From Juglans regia (Eukaryota; Streptophyta; Magnoliopsida; Fagales; Juglandaceae), in the NCBI RefSeq assembly GCF_001411555.2, contig NC_049914.1, positions 12,700,847 to 12,764,846 of the forward strand: a stretch of 64,000 nucleotides of DNA, written 5' to 3'. The position numbers and the translations under genes were made by a program. This document shows, piece after piece, positions 45,301 through 56,234 of the stretch (its first letter is position 1; each line of letters begins with the position of its first letter). The notes beneath the pieces were generated by a model. That model was not told where the DNA came from. It worked only from the letters and a program-made list of their open reading frames with translations, and did not search any database.

Positions 45301-47297
45301 GACGTAGTTTTCCTGATTTGAATGTAAAGGCGAAGGTTTGATATATGCCTTATTTAGCTTGAATAGTATGAAGATCTAGAATGTGTAGGAATGTTATATA
45401 TTTTTTGGGGCGGGGGGGGTATTGGATTTGATAGTGAAATGTCTCTTTTTGGCTCTTAATATACAGGATGTATACTTTGACGATGAATCTGCCGAAGTTG
45501 TAATATCATCCTTGAGGCTAGGCGATGATCAAGGGAGGTTAGTTTATAAATTATTTTCTTTAGAGAAATATATCACTAAGAATTCTTACATACTATTGAT
45601 TAGTTCAGTGGGAGAATATTGTTGACGAGCAAGGGTTCATAGTAGTTATGAAGCATTTCTCACTATCTGCCAGTCCAACCCCTTCTTGACTATGTTTTCA
45701 GAGTTTGGAATGTGCACCCATTGTCTGAGCTACTGCTTCTGGTACTAGTGAGAAAGGAGAGTATAGTGTAAGGGAACAAAAAATACTTTGAAGAAGCCGA
45801 CCAAATAAAGTGCTATACATTATATCTGAAGCAAATACACATAGGCTGTGTGAGCTACAGTTAAAAACTTCTCCCACTTTGTGCCCATTGCGTTATCAAA
45901 GAGATTTAAAAATGATATATGAAGGAGCGCCATTTGCACTGTTAGTTTGCACAGGGTTAGGTATCTCATTGGCAAACCTGAAACTTACTGAAAATAATCC
46001 AAAAAAAATATGTTCATCTTTAATATAAATAAGAGATTTCAGATGTACGAAATTCAAAATTGTTTCATATATAGATAAAACTAACTACATCTTATGTTGC
46101 TATTTTTAAGATGAAAGTGTACATCATACTCGTGAGAAAAAAAAAGATGAAGATGTATAACACGTCTGTAAAATATGGTCTTTGTTAGTATTTCCTTTAT
46201 TTGCTTTCCAAAGCTCCCTTTGAAACATGACACATCTGCGACTTCAAATGTTATTTAGTTTTTTACTCCTATTTGGTTTGGCTGTTGATGTAAGTGTTTA
46301 GTTATGATGTTCGCTTATAAAAGAATGTTATTTAGATGTATTTGGTGGTTTAAGGGATTCGTATTGGCTCAGCTTTGTGCATTATAAATATTAGTTGCTG
46401 TTCTTGTTCTGGTGGAACTAATAATGTTAAATAGGAAGATGAAATTTAACATTTTCCTTTTCATGCAGTAGTCTTTTCACGAATTCAAACTGGTTTGCAT
46501 TCCAAGAAGACAGAATTGGTAGTGCACCTGTGAGCACATCAGAGATAATGGATGAGATAAACTTAAACGGAACTGCAAATGGTGGTAACAGCAGCAGTGA
46601 TGATGAAGTGGTGGTTGGTGAGGACGAGGAGCTGGCTGAAAGTAAAGACCCTGTCAATGGGACTTCAAGTTCCAATACGAACTTCCCGAACGGGTTTACT
46701 GGGAGTGGTTCCTTGAATGGTGGGTTTTTGAACAAGGAAAATGAACTAGCGAGTGCTTCCCATGATATGGGCTTCTTTAGGTTCGAGACATCTGCCGGTG
46801 AGGAGTTGTTGGGAGCTAGGCCTCTCCCTGATTGGGTGGGATGGGGCGATTCATCAGATGTGCAAGTTGGTGGTTCGAGTGTGAACCCATTTGAGGATCA
46901 CTACAATTCAGACACCAATCCTTCTGGTCAAGCACAATTAGTAACTTCCGATGCATGTTCCCTTTCACGCGAAGTATCGATAATTCCAAATGGCTCTCCA
47001 ACCACGACAGCTTCTAGTGATAGTTCAGTAGGTATTGATTCAAGTCAGAGGTCTACTGCTGTTCCATCATTGTTTGAAGAGGATGTTGAGTTTGTAGGTG
47101 TTGAATTAGAAGGTACCGAGAAGGCTATGGAACAGGCTCTCAAGGAGGGGATAGTTGGGGAAGCAGGGCCATTGAAGAGAAACATTAAACAAAAGGTGCC
47201 AGAGAAGGAGAATTCCGAGGAGGGTGGACCTGGAATGAAGGAGTTCAATGATGCCAATTATTGGAGGGTCGATCAAGAGGTTACTGTGTCAGAGTGA
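33352..47297 (+). CDS. SAPS-domain protein, regulatory subunit of protein phosphatase 6
   Basis: Nineteen coding exons, all with GT-AG introns and consistent phase, give 853 residues: 33352-33390, 34138-34241, 34427-34513, 34636-34711, 34926-35000, 35094-35147, 36830-36889, 36979-37095, 41468-41562, 41679-41887, 42305-42402, 42645-42748, 42947-43112, 43384-43506, 44015-44097, 45015-45156, 45252-45281, 45467-45537, 46469-47297. The protein starts [26 protein letters not shown] and carries the helical SAPS domain over roughly residues 1-480 (for example [54 protein letters not shown]). The C-terminus, mostly exon 19, is acidic, Ser/Asn-rich and probably disordered. Family members scaffold PP6-type catalytic subunits, in yeast Sit4. 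Length fits plant homologues of about 800-850 residues. Exon junctions are my own reading, and exons 1 and 17 (39 and 30 nt) are the least certain. Confidence 0.93.
35929..36545 (+). repeat. 308-bp tandem duplication in SAPS intron 6
   Basis: Units 35929-36236 and 36237-36545 both start TGGCTCTGTGCAGTCAAGC and end '...ggctaaggccatgattatttaat' or near. They differ by substitutions and small indels. Each carries 'tgtgcag', a potential but apparently unused 3' splice site. Confidence 0.9.
38081..38970 (-). pseudogene. LINE ORF2 region after RT: RVT zinc-binding domain
   Basis: Minus-strand frames show [35 protein letters not shown] (about 38,760-38,880) and, after a frame break, a zinc-binding part [21 protein letters not shown] (about 38,345-38,410). 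Both are standard ORF2 segments of plant L1-like elements. Confidence 0.8.
39003..40359 (-). pseudogene. LINE reverse transcriptase
   Basis: The frame 39758-39003 holds the RT palm: [45 protein letters not shown] with the catalytic FADD, and [12 protein letters not shown]. Upstream pieces (40,359-39,762) in other frames contribute [29 protein letters not shown] and [21 protein letters not shown] stop at about 39,760 and frameshifts near 40,000 break it. Although catalytic residues remain, the reading frame is not intact. Confidence 0.88.
44244..44616 (-). mobile_element. LINE 3' stub in SAPS intron 15
   Basis: 373 bp flanked by ATTGAGTTGTGATTT (44229-44243 and 44617-44631), a 15-bp perfect target duplication, starting with about 14 T residues (reverse poly(A)). 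The body resembles the 3' end of the inner LINE of intron 8 ('acacaggaagtatacaa', 'ttctgaaattcctccattgt'), so the same family inserted twice antisense in one gene. Confidence 0.87.
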
Positions 47298-47700
47298 TTG
47301 TGCGTCGTCTCTGCTTAGGATGTTTCACCCTTAAAAGTTCGATCCGACGGGATTGGGCCCTTTTTTCAGCAAACATATGTACAGTAATTTTGTTTCCAGA
47401 TGGAGCCGCGGGGTGGGGGGGGAGGAGATTGGATGGTAGGTTGTGTTCAATGGTTATTGTTGTTTATTATTATTAGTTATTTTAATTACTCTTCTTGTTG
47501 TTTATGGTTCAAGGTTTTTGTTTCCTTCTGCTACTGATTTATGGGGGTTTTCCAGATCCATCATAATCATATTTATTATTGCCAGAGAAAACACTCTTTT
47601 CTTTTCCAATATCTATTTATTATTGGGCATTTGATTGGGGGTTTATGTTGGAAACGGACTTCCGATTCTTTTGTTTCGTTATTATTATAGGACAACTGAC
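47298..47700 (+). other. Probable 3' UTR of the SAPS gene
   Basis: GT/T-rich sequence after the TGA at 47295-47297, including a G-run at about 47,409-47,421. The polyadenylation site was not determined. Confidence 0.4.
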
Positions 47701-48014
47701 CAGCCTCCGCCAATTTGGTAGTGCCGGTGGGTGCTCCCCCATGAGAGATTCACCATGTCTACATTGTTTATTTCATGGGAAATTATATTTTGTGCAAGCA
47801 GCGGGTATTTATTTATTTTGAAAAAAGTGAGTAAATATGAAATTTATTATTAAAAAAATTAATTTTTAAAAGGAGTTTGTGTATTTTATATTTGTAAATA
47901 TCATTTCTGATATTCTATCCATCCTGCATCATCATAAGAAAACGTTTAACTTTTTTATTTTTATTTTTTGCTTCATTTTGATTTGTATATGACAATTTGA
48001 AAGGACTAAATTAA

Positions 48015-48204
48015 GGATGAGTTTGGATGTTGAAGTGAGTTGAGTTGAGATGATAAAATATTGTTAGAATATTATTTTTTAATATTATTATTATTTTAGG
48101 ATTTAATAGATTTGAATTGTTTATTATATTTTGTGTTGGGATTTGAAAAAGTTGTAATAATAAATTAAGATGAGTTGAGAGTAGTTGATGATCCAAATGA
48201 AGCC
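48015..48204. mobile_element. Harbinger-like MITE with TAA target duplication
   Basis: 190 bp with ends GGATGAGTTTGGATG and CATCCAAATGAAGCC-like (inverted), flanked by TAA at 48012-48014 and 48205-48207. TAA/TTA duplications and a GG...GTTTGG terminus suggest the PIF/Harbinger group. The interior has the 'gataaaatattgttagaata' block shared with several other repeats in this window. Confidence 0.7.
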
Positions 48205-48311
48205 TAAGAGACTTCGTTTTGTGAGATGTGTGGGTGTACGCTCTCCAACCAAGTGCTGCCCCCCACCTAACGGTTCTATAGATTTTAAAATGAACTAAAT
48301 TATATAAAATT

Positions 48312-48443
48312 GAGTAATGTTGCTCATCATTCTCTTATCATAAGATGATTGAAAATAATTTATTATGTTTTATTTATGAATTTATTATTTAATGTCACAT
48401 CATAAAATGATGAGAGGAAGAGGGATGATAAGTAGATTTTTTT
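48312..48443. mobile_element. MULE-type MITE, copy 3
   Basis: 132 bp starting GAGTAATGTTGCTCATCAT, with a perfect 9-bp duplication TATAAAATT at 48303-48311 and 48444-48452. The middle 'tttattatgttttatttatgaatttattattt' matches copy 2 nearly base for base. Confidence 0.78.
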
Positions 48444-48494
48444 TATAAAATTATTACTAAATCTAGAAATTTTGAATCCAAAAACTATCAATAC

Positions 48495-48890
48495 ATTGAT
48501 GCCTTGTTTGGATTAGGAATTCTCTTAAATTTTAAAATTATCAAAATTTCTAATAATTTAATTCTCAAAAATCGCTCAAACACAAAATATTCTTGAATTT
48601 TAAATTTTAAATTTTAAATTTTTTTATCTAATCATTACATAAATATAAAAATCAACGAAACTTTTACAAAGTTTAAAATAAAATTAATATTAAAAAATAA
48701 TATTTATTTTTAATATTTTTATTCAATTTTTTTCTCTCATATCTTTCTGAATCTAATAAAATATCTTAACTTAAACTATTTCATTACTATTCATAAAATT
48801 ATGAGATATTCTTGCATTTTACTTATAAAAAAAAAAAAAATCTGAAATACTTCAAATATCCAAACATATTCCAAAATCTCTTGAGATAGC
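48495..48890. repeat. MITE-like repeat related to 23,957-24,463
   Basis: It starts 'gatgccttgtttggattagg' and carries the reverse complement of blocks in 23,957-24,463 ('atttcattactattcataaa', 'aaaatatcttaacttaaac'). No coding sequence. Ends are approximate. Confidence 0.5.
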
Positions 48891-49069
48891 GTTCAAAGAC
48901 CGTCAAAATAATTACAAGGAAAAAGCTTTATTTACAAAAATATTTCATAAAAATATATTCATAAATTAATATAATTTGATGTAATACATATTATAATATT
49001 ATTTTTATTATTAAATAGATCTAACGTATATATAAAAATACATCAATTTATAATTTTACTTTTATAAAA

Positions 49070-49245
49070 TGTTTCGTTTGATTATTTAACTTCTCTCAAT
49101 TCATCATTACAACTTTTTAAAATTCTAACACAAAATATAATAAATAATTTAATTTTTTCAAATTCTAAAATAATAATAATATTAAAAAATAATATTTTAA
49201 TAATATTTTATCATCTCAACTCAACTCACTTCAACGTCCAATCAC
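49070..49245. repeat. Reverse copy of the 48,015 MITE near the UBL5 promoter
   Basis: This is the reverse complement of the 48,015-48,204 interior ('cattacaactttttaaaatt', 'aatattttatcatctcaact'), ending about 235 bases before the UBL5 start codon. Confidence 0.7.
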
Positions 49246-49481
49246 AATACTTCTCCGATCACAAACACAGTCAATTCTATCTATTTATTTCAAATTTGGG
49301 TCAAATTGCGTGTCCCTTCGTCGAGTGAAAAAGACAAAAAAGGACAACAAAACAAAAATGGAGACCGACTCTAGAAGAGGGGAAGACTTGTGAATTATTT
49401 ACTTCCTCCAAATCATATCGATTCAATTCGATTCTTGAAAGTTAGGGTTTGTCGAGAGAGAGAAGAGAGAAGCCTGCGAAG

Positions 49482-49654
49482 ATGATAGAGGTGGTGCTCA
49501 ACGATCGCCTCGGCAAGAAGGTTCGTGTTAAGTGCAACGACGACGATACCATCGGTGACCTCAAGAAGCTCGTCGCCGCTCAGACCGGCACCCGTGCCGA
49601 CAAGATCCGTATCCAGAAGTGGTATAACATCTACAAGGACCACATCACCCTTAA

Positions 49655-49699
<45 letters not shown>

Positions 49700-49703
49700 T
49701 TGA
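49482..49703 (+). CDS. UBL5: Ubiquitin-like protein 5 (UBL5/HUB1)
   Basis: One exon encodes 73 residues, [20 protein letters not shown]...LELYYN, the exact usual length for the family. It is a beta-grasp ubiquitin-like fold; the C-terminus ends in Tyr-Tyr plus one residue instead of Gly-Gly, so it is not conjugated in the ubiquitin manner. In yeast and animals HUB1/UBL5 binds the spliceosome (Snu66/Sart1) non-covalently and alters splice-site use; a nuclear splicing role here is by homology. The ATG at 49482 is chosen because it matches the conserved start; the frame is open for 11 codons upstream but has no earlier ATG. Codons are GC-rich (third position mostly C or G), unlike the AT-rich surroundings. 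Confidence 0.97.
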
Positions 49704-51690
49704 CCTCAAATCCCTCCTCCACTCTTGGTATTACTCTCTCTCTCTCTCTCCAATCGATTGTTTGTTTGCTCTATTTACATCTTTTTTCTTTTCTTTTCTT
49801 TTTTAAGTGTTGGCTGTTTTTTCAATTTAGAAAAGAAAATACTAATTTTAGGTTTCTTACATGAGGCTCCTTGTGATTATTTTTTGCTTTGTGCTTTTGA
49901 ACATAACCCATAACGATCAGGGTCTTATTCATCTCACTTGCAATTTTGTTGATGTAGTTTTTTGTTTGAATGTTTGGCTGAAAACATTCAGAATAGAAGC
50001 AATATGGATTTTATTTGTGAATGCGCATGAAAACTACTGAGAAATAAGGTTTTAGCTGGAGAGTTAGTCGCTAACTGAAAACTGCTTTAGCTTGTATTTA
50101 GGTGTACTCACTTGTATACATCCTGTATACTTGGGCTATGCCTATTTACTTGGAATAAAATCTCTTATTAACTAAAAAAAAAAATTAGGTTTAGTCGCTA
50201 AACTGCTTTATGCTAGTAATTGAACTGAGAGTTTATTGTGATCCTCCTGCATCTTACTTCTCACAGCCCCAACTCATGTTAATTATGATACACAAGGCGA
50301 AGACTTTTAACAGAGAGTCTGAGAAACGAAGCTATTTTAAACTTTTCATCTCTTCCTCCGATTGAGTAGCTACGACTTGCAGACCTTGCAGGAAAATTTT
50401 ATTTTATTTTACTTTTATAGGTATACCATACTGGCCATTTTAGTGACAGAACGGATGGTATATATACCTATTACATCTAGATTTAATACGAACAATATTA
50501 TGATATCAGTAATAAGATTTTGATCGTGAGATTGATTAGGAAGAGAAGTTGGTTGGAGATATGGACCGTGGTGGCAAGGAAAGGAAGTAGTAATTTGAAA
50601 ACTTGCTTTAAAGGCCTTTGTTTATGTCGCAGCTGCTTTCCTTTTCTATAGTTTCTTGATATACGGTCTGGACCCTTGAATTTTTTGGGATAAGTAGTTG
50701 TGACCTCTATATTCCATGCTTGTGATAACAGAACTGCGATACATGAGCTCTGGATTTCCTACTACTAGGAGAAAGTTCAGGGATCTTTCATGCCATATTA
50801 ACGTGGTATATACAATCATTTATATCTGGTTTTTTACTTAACAAGTGCTATTTGTTTGCTTGGAAATCCTTTTAGTGGCTATGGATGGGCTTGGCTGCAG
50901 ACTTTGAGAAAGGATTCTGTGCAACATTTGTTAGCTATTTGAAAAATGGATTTCGTGTGTTTTCAATTTCTACAGGAGTCCCTGTTGCTATTTATGGTTC
51001 AACTTGCCACTTGCTGTATTCTACATTATTACCTACATAAGATACCCTGGTAGTATTGTTTTAATTTAAGATGTAAAATGATGACATAATACTTTTAGTT
51101 GCGATCTGCTTGCATGCGGTGATGGTTGTGTTTGGCATGTATGAACCTAGCTTATGTATTTTGAGTTTGTTTAGGTTGGGTCAGGTAATCCTTTATAACT
51201 TTAGTTGGGTGTACTTTCCTTTTTATTGAAAATTAGAAACTTTTCTTCTCATCATTCTTCACAATTTTTCTGTTGCATGGACCATGAGGATGGCAGGTCT
51301 TTTGTTTGTTTTTCTTTACATGAAAGTTGTGTAATTACTGATATAACAATTTGAATCCGGTAGATTGTTCCAAGTCTAACATATAGATGTCCCAACTTAT
51401 CTGGTGCATTGGTCTGCTTGTTAGATTTCTATTCTTAATTGAAATTAAGTTTCATGCTTAAATAGTAACCTATCTTTTGGTACTGATTGCAATGATCTAC
51501 TTGTATAGTTAGCTTGGTTTTCTCGGGGTCAAACTCTAATGTGGTGTTTTTCCCCCCCTTATTTTCCTTATGTTCACAGGGTTGAAATTCATATGAAAAG
51601 ATGCATTGCAATCTGGGATGTGGTCGAATGTTATTGGGAAATATATATATATATATATTATGTTGTACCTAAAGAGACAATGGGGTCTGC
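49704..51690 (+). other. Possible 3' UTR intron of UBL5 and downstream spacer
   Basis: After the stop the sequence reads 'ccactcttg|gtattac', followed by T-rich, intron-like DNA and, near 51,580, 'tatgttcacag|ggttgaaat', a good acceptor. This would place an intron of about 1.85 kb in the 3' UTR. It is only a suggestion from splice-site appearance. A LINE stub lies within it. Confidence 0.3.
50090..50185 (+). mobile_element. Short LINE 3' stub
   Basis: About 95 bp with the LINE end motif 'cttgtatacatcctgtatac' and an A tail (50,174-50,184). The flanks 50064-50089 and 50191-50210 (TTAGTCGCTA...AACTGCTTTA) are a target duplication with a 6-base indel. Confidence 0.7.
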
Positions 51691-54600
51691 ATGGTGACAT
51701 TCTGTCCTTCCATATACTATGTTAGTGGGCAGATATATAATATGATATGTGAACACCATTTATCTTCCATACTTTTTGTCTCTATTGTGTAATCTGGGGA
51801 TTTAAGTTTCTTGCCATGTGAAAAAATCTATTTTGATTCTGCAAACCATTTCCTTCGCATTATTGTTTGCTTGTGTGCATAAATCACATCTCAGGCCAGT
51901 GTGGTTTCGTGTAATTTATTTATTTCCGTATTTTGACGACAGCGATGTGGAGGATATAGAGACATGCGGTATCAAGTTGTATAATCCCATAATATAACGA
52001 GCTTTGCTACTAATCATTTCTATACTTTTTTTTTATTAATATATTTTTTTTATTTTATTATTTCTAAATTAATTAAGTTCTACTCATAATCTATATTTGG
52101 TAAGAGAAAAAAAAATAAAAAAAATAATAAAAAAATTACGTTTTGTGTGGTGTGAGAATGATTAGTAGAATTTTTTTAATATAATATATCAAAGCAATTG
52201 CTCCTCAAAATTATTTAAAATCGTCTATCTTCTGTTCGACGAGGAGTCAGCCGAGCAGTAGACTGGCCATGGTTCGGAGGTCTCGTCGCTGATCAAACTA
52301 TACCGAGGGGTTCACCGTTCACTTCTCTCTATAATCTTAACTTCCCTCGATGTGATTCGGTCAAATATTCCTATATTATTTTAAAGACTCCTTTATTAGT
52401 CAACACTTAATTCAAATTGAAACACAAATCTCTGTAAATGATGCCGTATATGACTCATGTTGCATTTCATTTAGGCATTTTGATCATGATGGCAAATTTG
52501 ATATATATATATATATATATATATTGCTTAGTTTGGTTTTCTTGCTTAGTTTCTTGTATTTGTCTCTGAATGAGATCTTCTATCTTCTAGATCATAAAGA
52601 AGACAAACAGAAAAACCATAGTATTCTCCAGAACGTAGTGTCATAAAAAAAAATATTAAAAACTGGCTTGGGGAGATTGCTTGTCTTGATCCTGATATGG
52701 TGTTTTGTTTCTTGTGTTTTACCTTGAAATATTTGTCTTCTATTCGTTCTTTCCCTCCATAAACATGGCGAGAGGTGAATGGGAATAAGAAAGAAAGACT
52801 TCCATAAAGATTTTCCTCTGATTCATAATGATATTTGGACATTTTTGTACGGCATGCTCAAGTAAGCAGTGATTATGTCGTTGCCCAGTTTCAAGATTTT
52901 TTCCAAGTGGTAATAATCACATCACTCGTGCTTAGGTGCCACTGTCTCATTCTCAATCAACAATGCCATTATATGCAGTTTGATGGACTAGGCTTCCTTC
53001 TGCCTCATTCTATATTAGACATCATAAATTATTTTATTATAATATATATATATATATATATCATAAAATTTAATTTGTAAAATTTAAAATTTATTTTTTA
53101 AATTAAATTATACCATGCAAACACTTTATTAAGCATACTCTACACAGAAACTTAAGAATATAATTTTTTATTATTAATATATTAGATCCACATGTACTGT
53201 ACGTAACGTTATATACACCCACATGATATATATAACACCCATAATCTCATATTATGGCAGCCTTTAAAATTCTTGAAGTTATAATTAATAATGTTTGAAG
53301 TACTTTTTCATTTATTAATATCAATATATAAGGTAAGATATATAGTATATAAGGTATAACCTAATATTACGTTTAATATACATGTTATGAATATCATTTT
53401 TATTTATTAATATCATTTATATATAACTATCTACGTAAAAGGTTGTAAGATAATATAAATATTAATTATGCCATATTTATAAGATGGAAAATGTTAGTTT
53501 TACCCTCCCCTCAAAGTGCCCCAACTTTGCTCCCTAGTGCAATTTTTTTATGTTTGGAAAATGTTAGTTCCCCCTCCCAAAATGCCACCCACTTTGAAAA
53601 GTGTGTTTTTTTTTAATATTTAAAAAAAAATTGCACGGGGGTATTTTAGATATAAGACATTAATTAAAGGAAAAATCCTACATGCAAGTCTTACACCCAA
53701 CATATCCATATAATTAACATGTGATTTATCATTTTTACCCTTCTAATTAAAGTTGTTCCAAATACAAACCATTGAGATGCCTTTTTCTACTTTGTTCTTG
53801 TAAAATTCAACTTTGTTAGACGACAAGACATAAAATTAAGTCTTTTACTTTTTGTTTAAACATCTTCGGGGGCAATAGGAAGTAGAAGATTAAAAGAAAT
53901 GACCTGAAATAGAAACGAGAATATCAAACAACCCCAAAGGCCAACCAAAAGCTACCATTTCATTAAGCAATTTAAACTGTGGCTTGAGAGTTGATAGATA
54001 TTCTTTTATCTTTTTCAATTATCGTAAGTGTTGCAGATGTGTTTCGTATCAATGTTTAATGACCTCCAGTAACCTACAATCAGAATGTAGGTGGGGCTCA
54101 GTGTGTGTGTGACGTCTTCGATGTCTAAGTCAGTATAAAGTGTGGTGAGTATTTCAAGCTTCAAGGTGATCAAAAGTTACCTTAGGCGTGTTCTTTAATC
54201 TCCTTTTATATGAGTTGGTTGTGTGATGATAAGGCTTGCCTTGCGGCTTAACCTTCTCTAGCCTTTGCTAGATTATGAATTGTTAGGGCTCCAGATTAGC
54301 TATTATGTCGAAAGGAATTAATTCTCTAGGCAGATATCACTCTGGATATTATCTACCCATTATGTTATTAATTAATGGTTAATGACAATTGGATTAGAAT
54401 TCCGCATTGGCGCATTGTGACATGTTGGCCCTTTGACTTTTGATCGGCGGGCCTTTACATTCATGGGCTCGGCCCACTCTTTAAGAGGGACTATTCAACC
54501 CTCCAGTAAGCATTAATATAAAAATAAGAGGTACAAGAAGTGGGGTGAGTCATAACAAAAACTCTTGTTATCGTGACCTAAGTAGCTGAGGATTGCCAAA

Positions 54601-55035
54601 GAATTTGATTTGCTATGATTCAGTTAGTGGAACAAAGATATGAGATTGGAGGCCACAATGGGTAAGACTCGTAAGAGGGCAAGTAGCTATATTAACCCAT
54701 GAGCTAGCCTATTGGAGTATTGATAGTGCACGGATTGGCACGCAATCATATTAACCATTGAGCCTAGGGTAATGATACCCTTACTACTCGTTACTACCTG
54801 TCTACTTCCCAAAGCCTATGTGACTTTTTTTTCATCTGCCTTGATTCAAAAACTTTGTCAAAAGCTTGAGGAACACATATCTTGTCTCCCCTTTGTGCCC
54901 ACGCCAGTCCCTCCCAAAAGCTCAAGTCGAACTCCCCTCCATGCCCAAAACAGCCATCGCACCCAAATGTTGTTGTTATTATTATTATTGTCTTTGTTTC
55001 TTATGTTGCGTGTGTGTAGCGATATAACCTAATGT
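51691..55035. other. AT-rich intergenic DNA, no supported gene
   Basis: (AT)n microsatellites at about 52,502-52,523 and 53,042-53,061. At 53,487-53,605 the phrase 'aaaatgttagtt..ccctcc' occurs twice, an old local duplication. 54,060-54,530 is less AT-rich and LTR-like in texture ('ttgacttttgatcggcgggc') but I found no partner. Short open frames (for example 54,772-55,032) look accidental. Confidence 0.55.
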
Positions 55036-55039
55036 TGGA

Positions 55040-55415
55040 GATGAGAATGCTAAAGAGCCAAAGGAGGGAATGTCATTTTCCTCGATTGAGGAAGTAAGGA
55101 CATACTATACGAGGTATGCAAAGTAAGTTGGTTTTGGAGTGACAAAATGAAGTTCCAAAATCGGAGCTGATGGGAAAGTTAGGTATTTCACATTTGCTTG
55201 TGTCTGTCAAGCACGCTTGTAAGCACATCGTCGAATATTCTTAAACCAAGATCAATGGAACATAAAAGATGCAAAGCTAAGATCAATGCCATACTGGGTT
55301 CTAAATGAGAGAGTTTTGTTTGACTCATGCTCTTAGTCTTGGAAAAGCAAGATACATTGGATATCATAAGAAGTTGGATGAGCCGATGAAAGTTAAATAA
55401 AGTTGCCAACATCCA
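55040..55415 (+). pseudogene. FAR1-type DNA-binding domain pseudogene
   Basis: Translation from 55,040 gives DENAKEPKEGMSFSSIEEVRTYYTRYAK-stop-VGFGVTK-stop-SSKIGADGKVRYFTFACVCQA, the start of a FAR1/FHY3-family DNA-binding domain (EPKEGM.F...EE...YY..YA...GFGV...S...DGK.RYF...C). Shifted frames continue with KAKINAILGSK and, near 55,330, SWKSKIHWIS-type remains. Three or more stops. FAR1 proteins derive from MULE transposases; zinc-binding second half and transposase domain are not found. Confidence 0.6.
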
Positions 55416-55885
55416 ACTTTTAAGCTTTATATGCCTCTGCCCAATTAAAAAATAATAACCACAAAGTTTTAATTAAGCTTATCATGAATGATGAAATCTT
55501 TAATCATTCTTCAGCAGGCGGTGTTTTGTGACCAATGACCGATGTCCCTACGATTCCATGCTACTTTTATTGGTCTTCGTTTGCTATAAATTGTTTTAGG
55601 CAAAACAACCCGACCCCTTAAAAAGAAAAATTATGGTGAAAAAAAGTAAACGTTTTGTGTACATGCAAAAATTTAATCCGGGGATAAAATAAGAAATCAC
55701 TTGAATCCATATCATACAAGCTTAGGGGTCTGAGTACTGGAACAATAAAATCATTAGAAACCCCTAAATTCACTACGAAATGAAGGAAAAGAGAGCATTA
55801 TACAATATGGGGGTGAAAAGAAAGGAATTCCATTACTTCAAACCAACCAGTTGCTAAAATCAGAGACCTGAAATCTTCATTCAAC

Positions 55886-56217
55886 TGAGGTATTCGAAAG
55901 ATTCATTAGTACGAGCTAGCAAACCAACATGTATTCGATTGACCGTATATACTGTAGTAGAGCTGCTTACACTTATTATAGAATATACATTAAGAAAGGA
56001 AATATACAATACATCAGATCGTGTACAGCAAAGGAAATATTGCAAAGGACTAAGAATATATTACAAAGATCAAGGGATTGACTAGTCCCCATTTGAGGCA
56101 CGATCTGCAGACAATGAATGAGATATATCATTTGAATTAGATGTTGATCTTCCATCTATGGTCAGTTGATTTGATTTTCTTTCCTTGGAGAGGTTAGCTA
56201 AGACATGTCTATTAACA
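55886..56217 (-). repeat. 3' LTR of the RT-less copia element
   Basis: 332 bp and aligned with 58668-59003; the first 46 bases are strongly diverged, the rest well conserved. Confidence 0.8.
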
Positions 56218-56234
56218 CTAGTAATGAGGCTTCA

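Noticed and set aside
45810..46028. 72-codon frame in SAPS intron 18
   Set aside because: Keeping it would break the reading frame joining exon 18 (45537) to exon 19 (46469); it has no family similarity.
46816..47257. Minus-strand frames opposite SAPS exon 19
   Set aside because: Shadows of the long, low-complexity coding exon.
49449..49481. 11-residue N-terminal extension of UBL5
   Set aside because: It begins with TTG, not ATG, and the family protein starts exactly at the ATG at 49482.
54772..55032. 86-codon frame with hydrophobic start
   Set aside because: No motif, no splice or UTR context, and it ends in a low-complexity Leu run from TTATTATTATT.
55188..55412. Minus-strand frame of 74 codons
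   Set aside because: Antisense to the FAR1-like relic.
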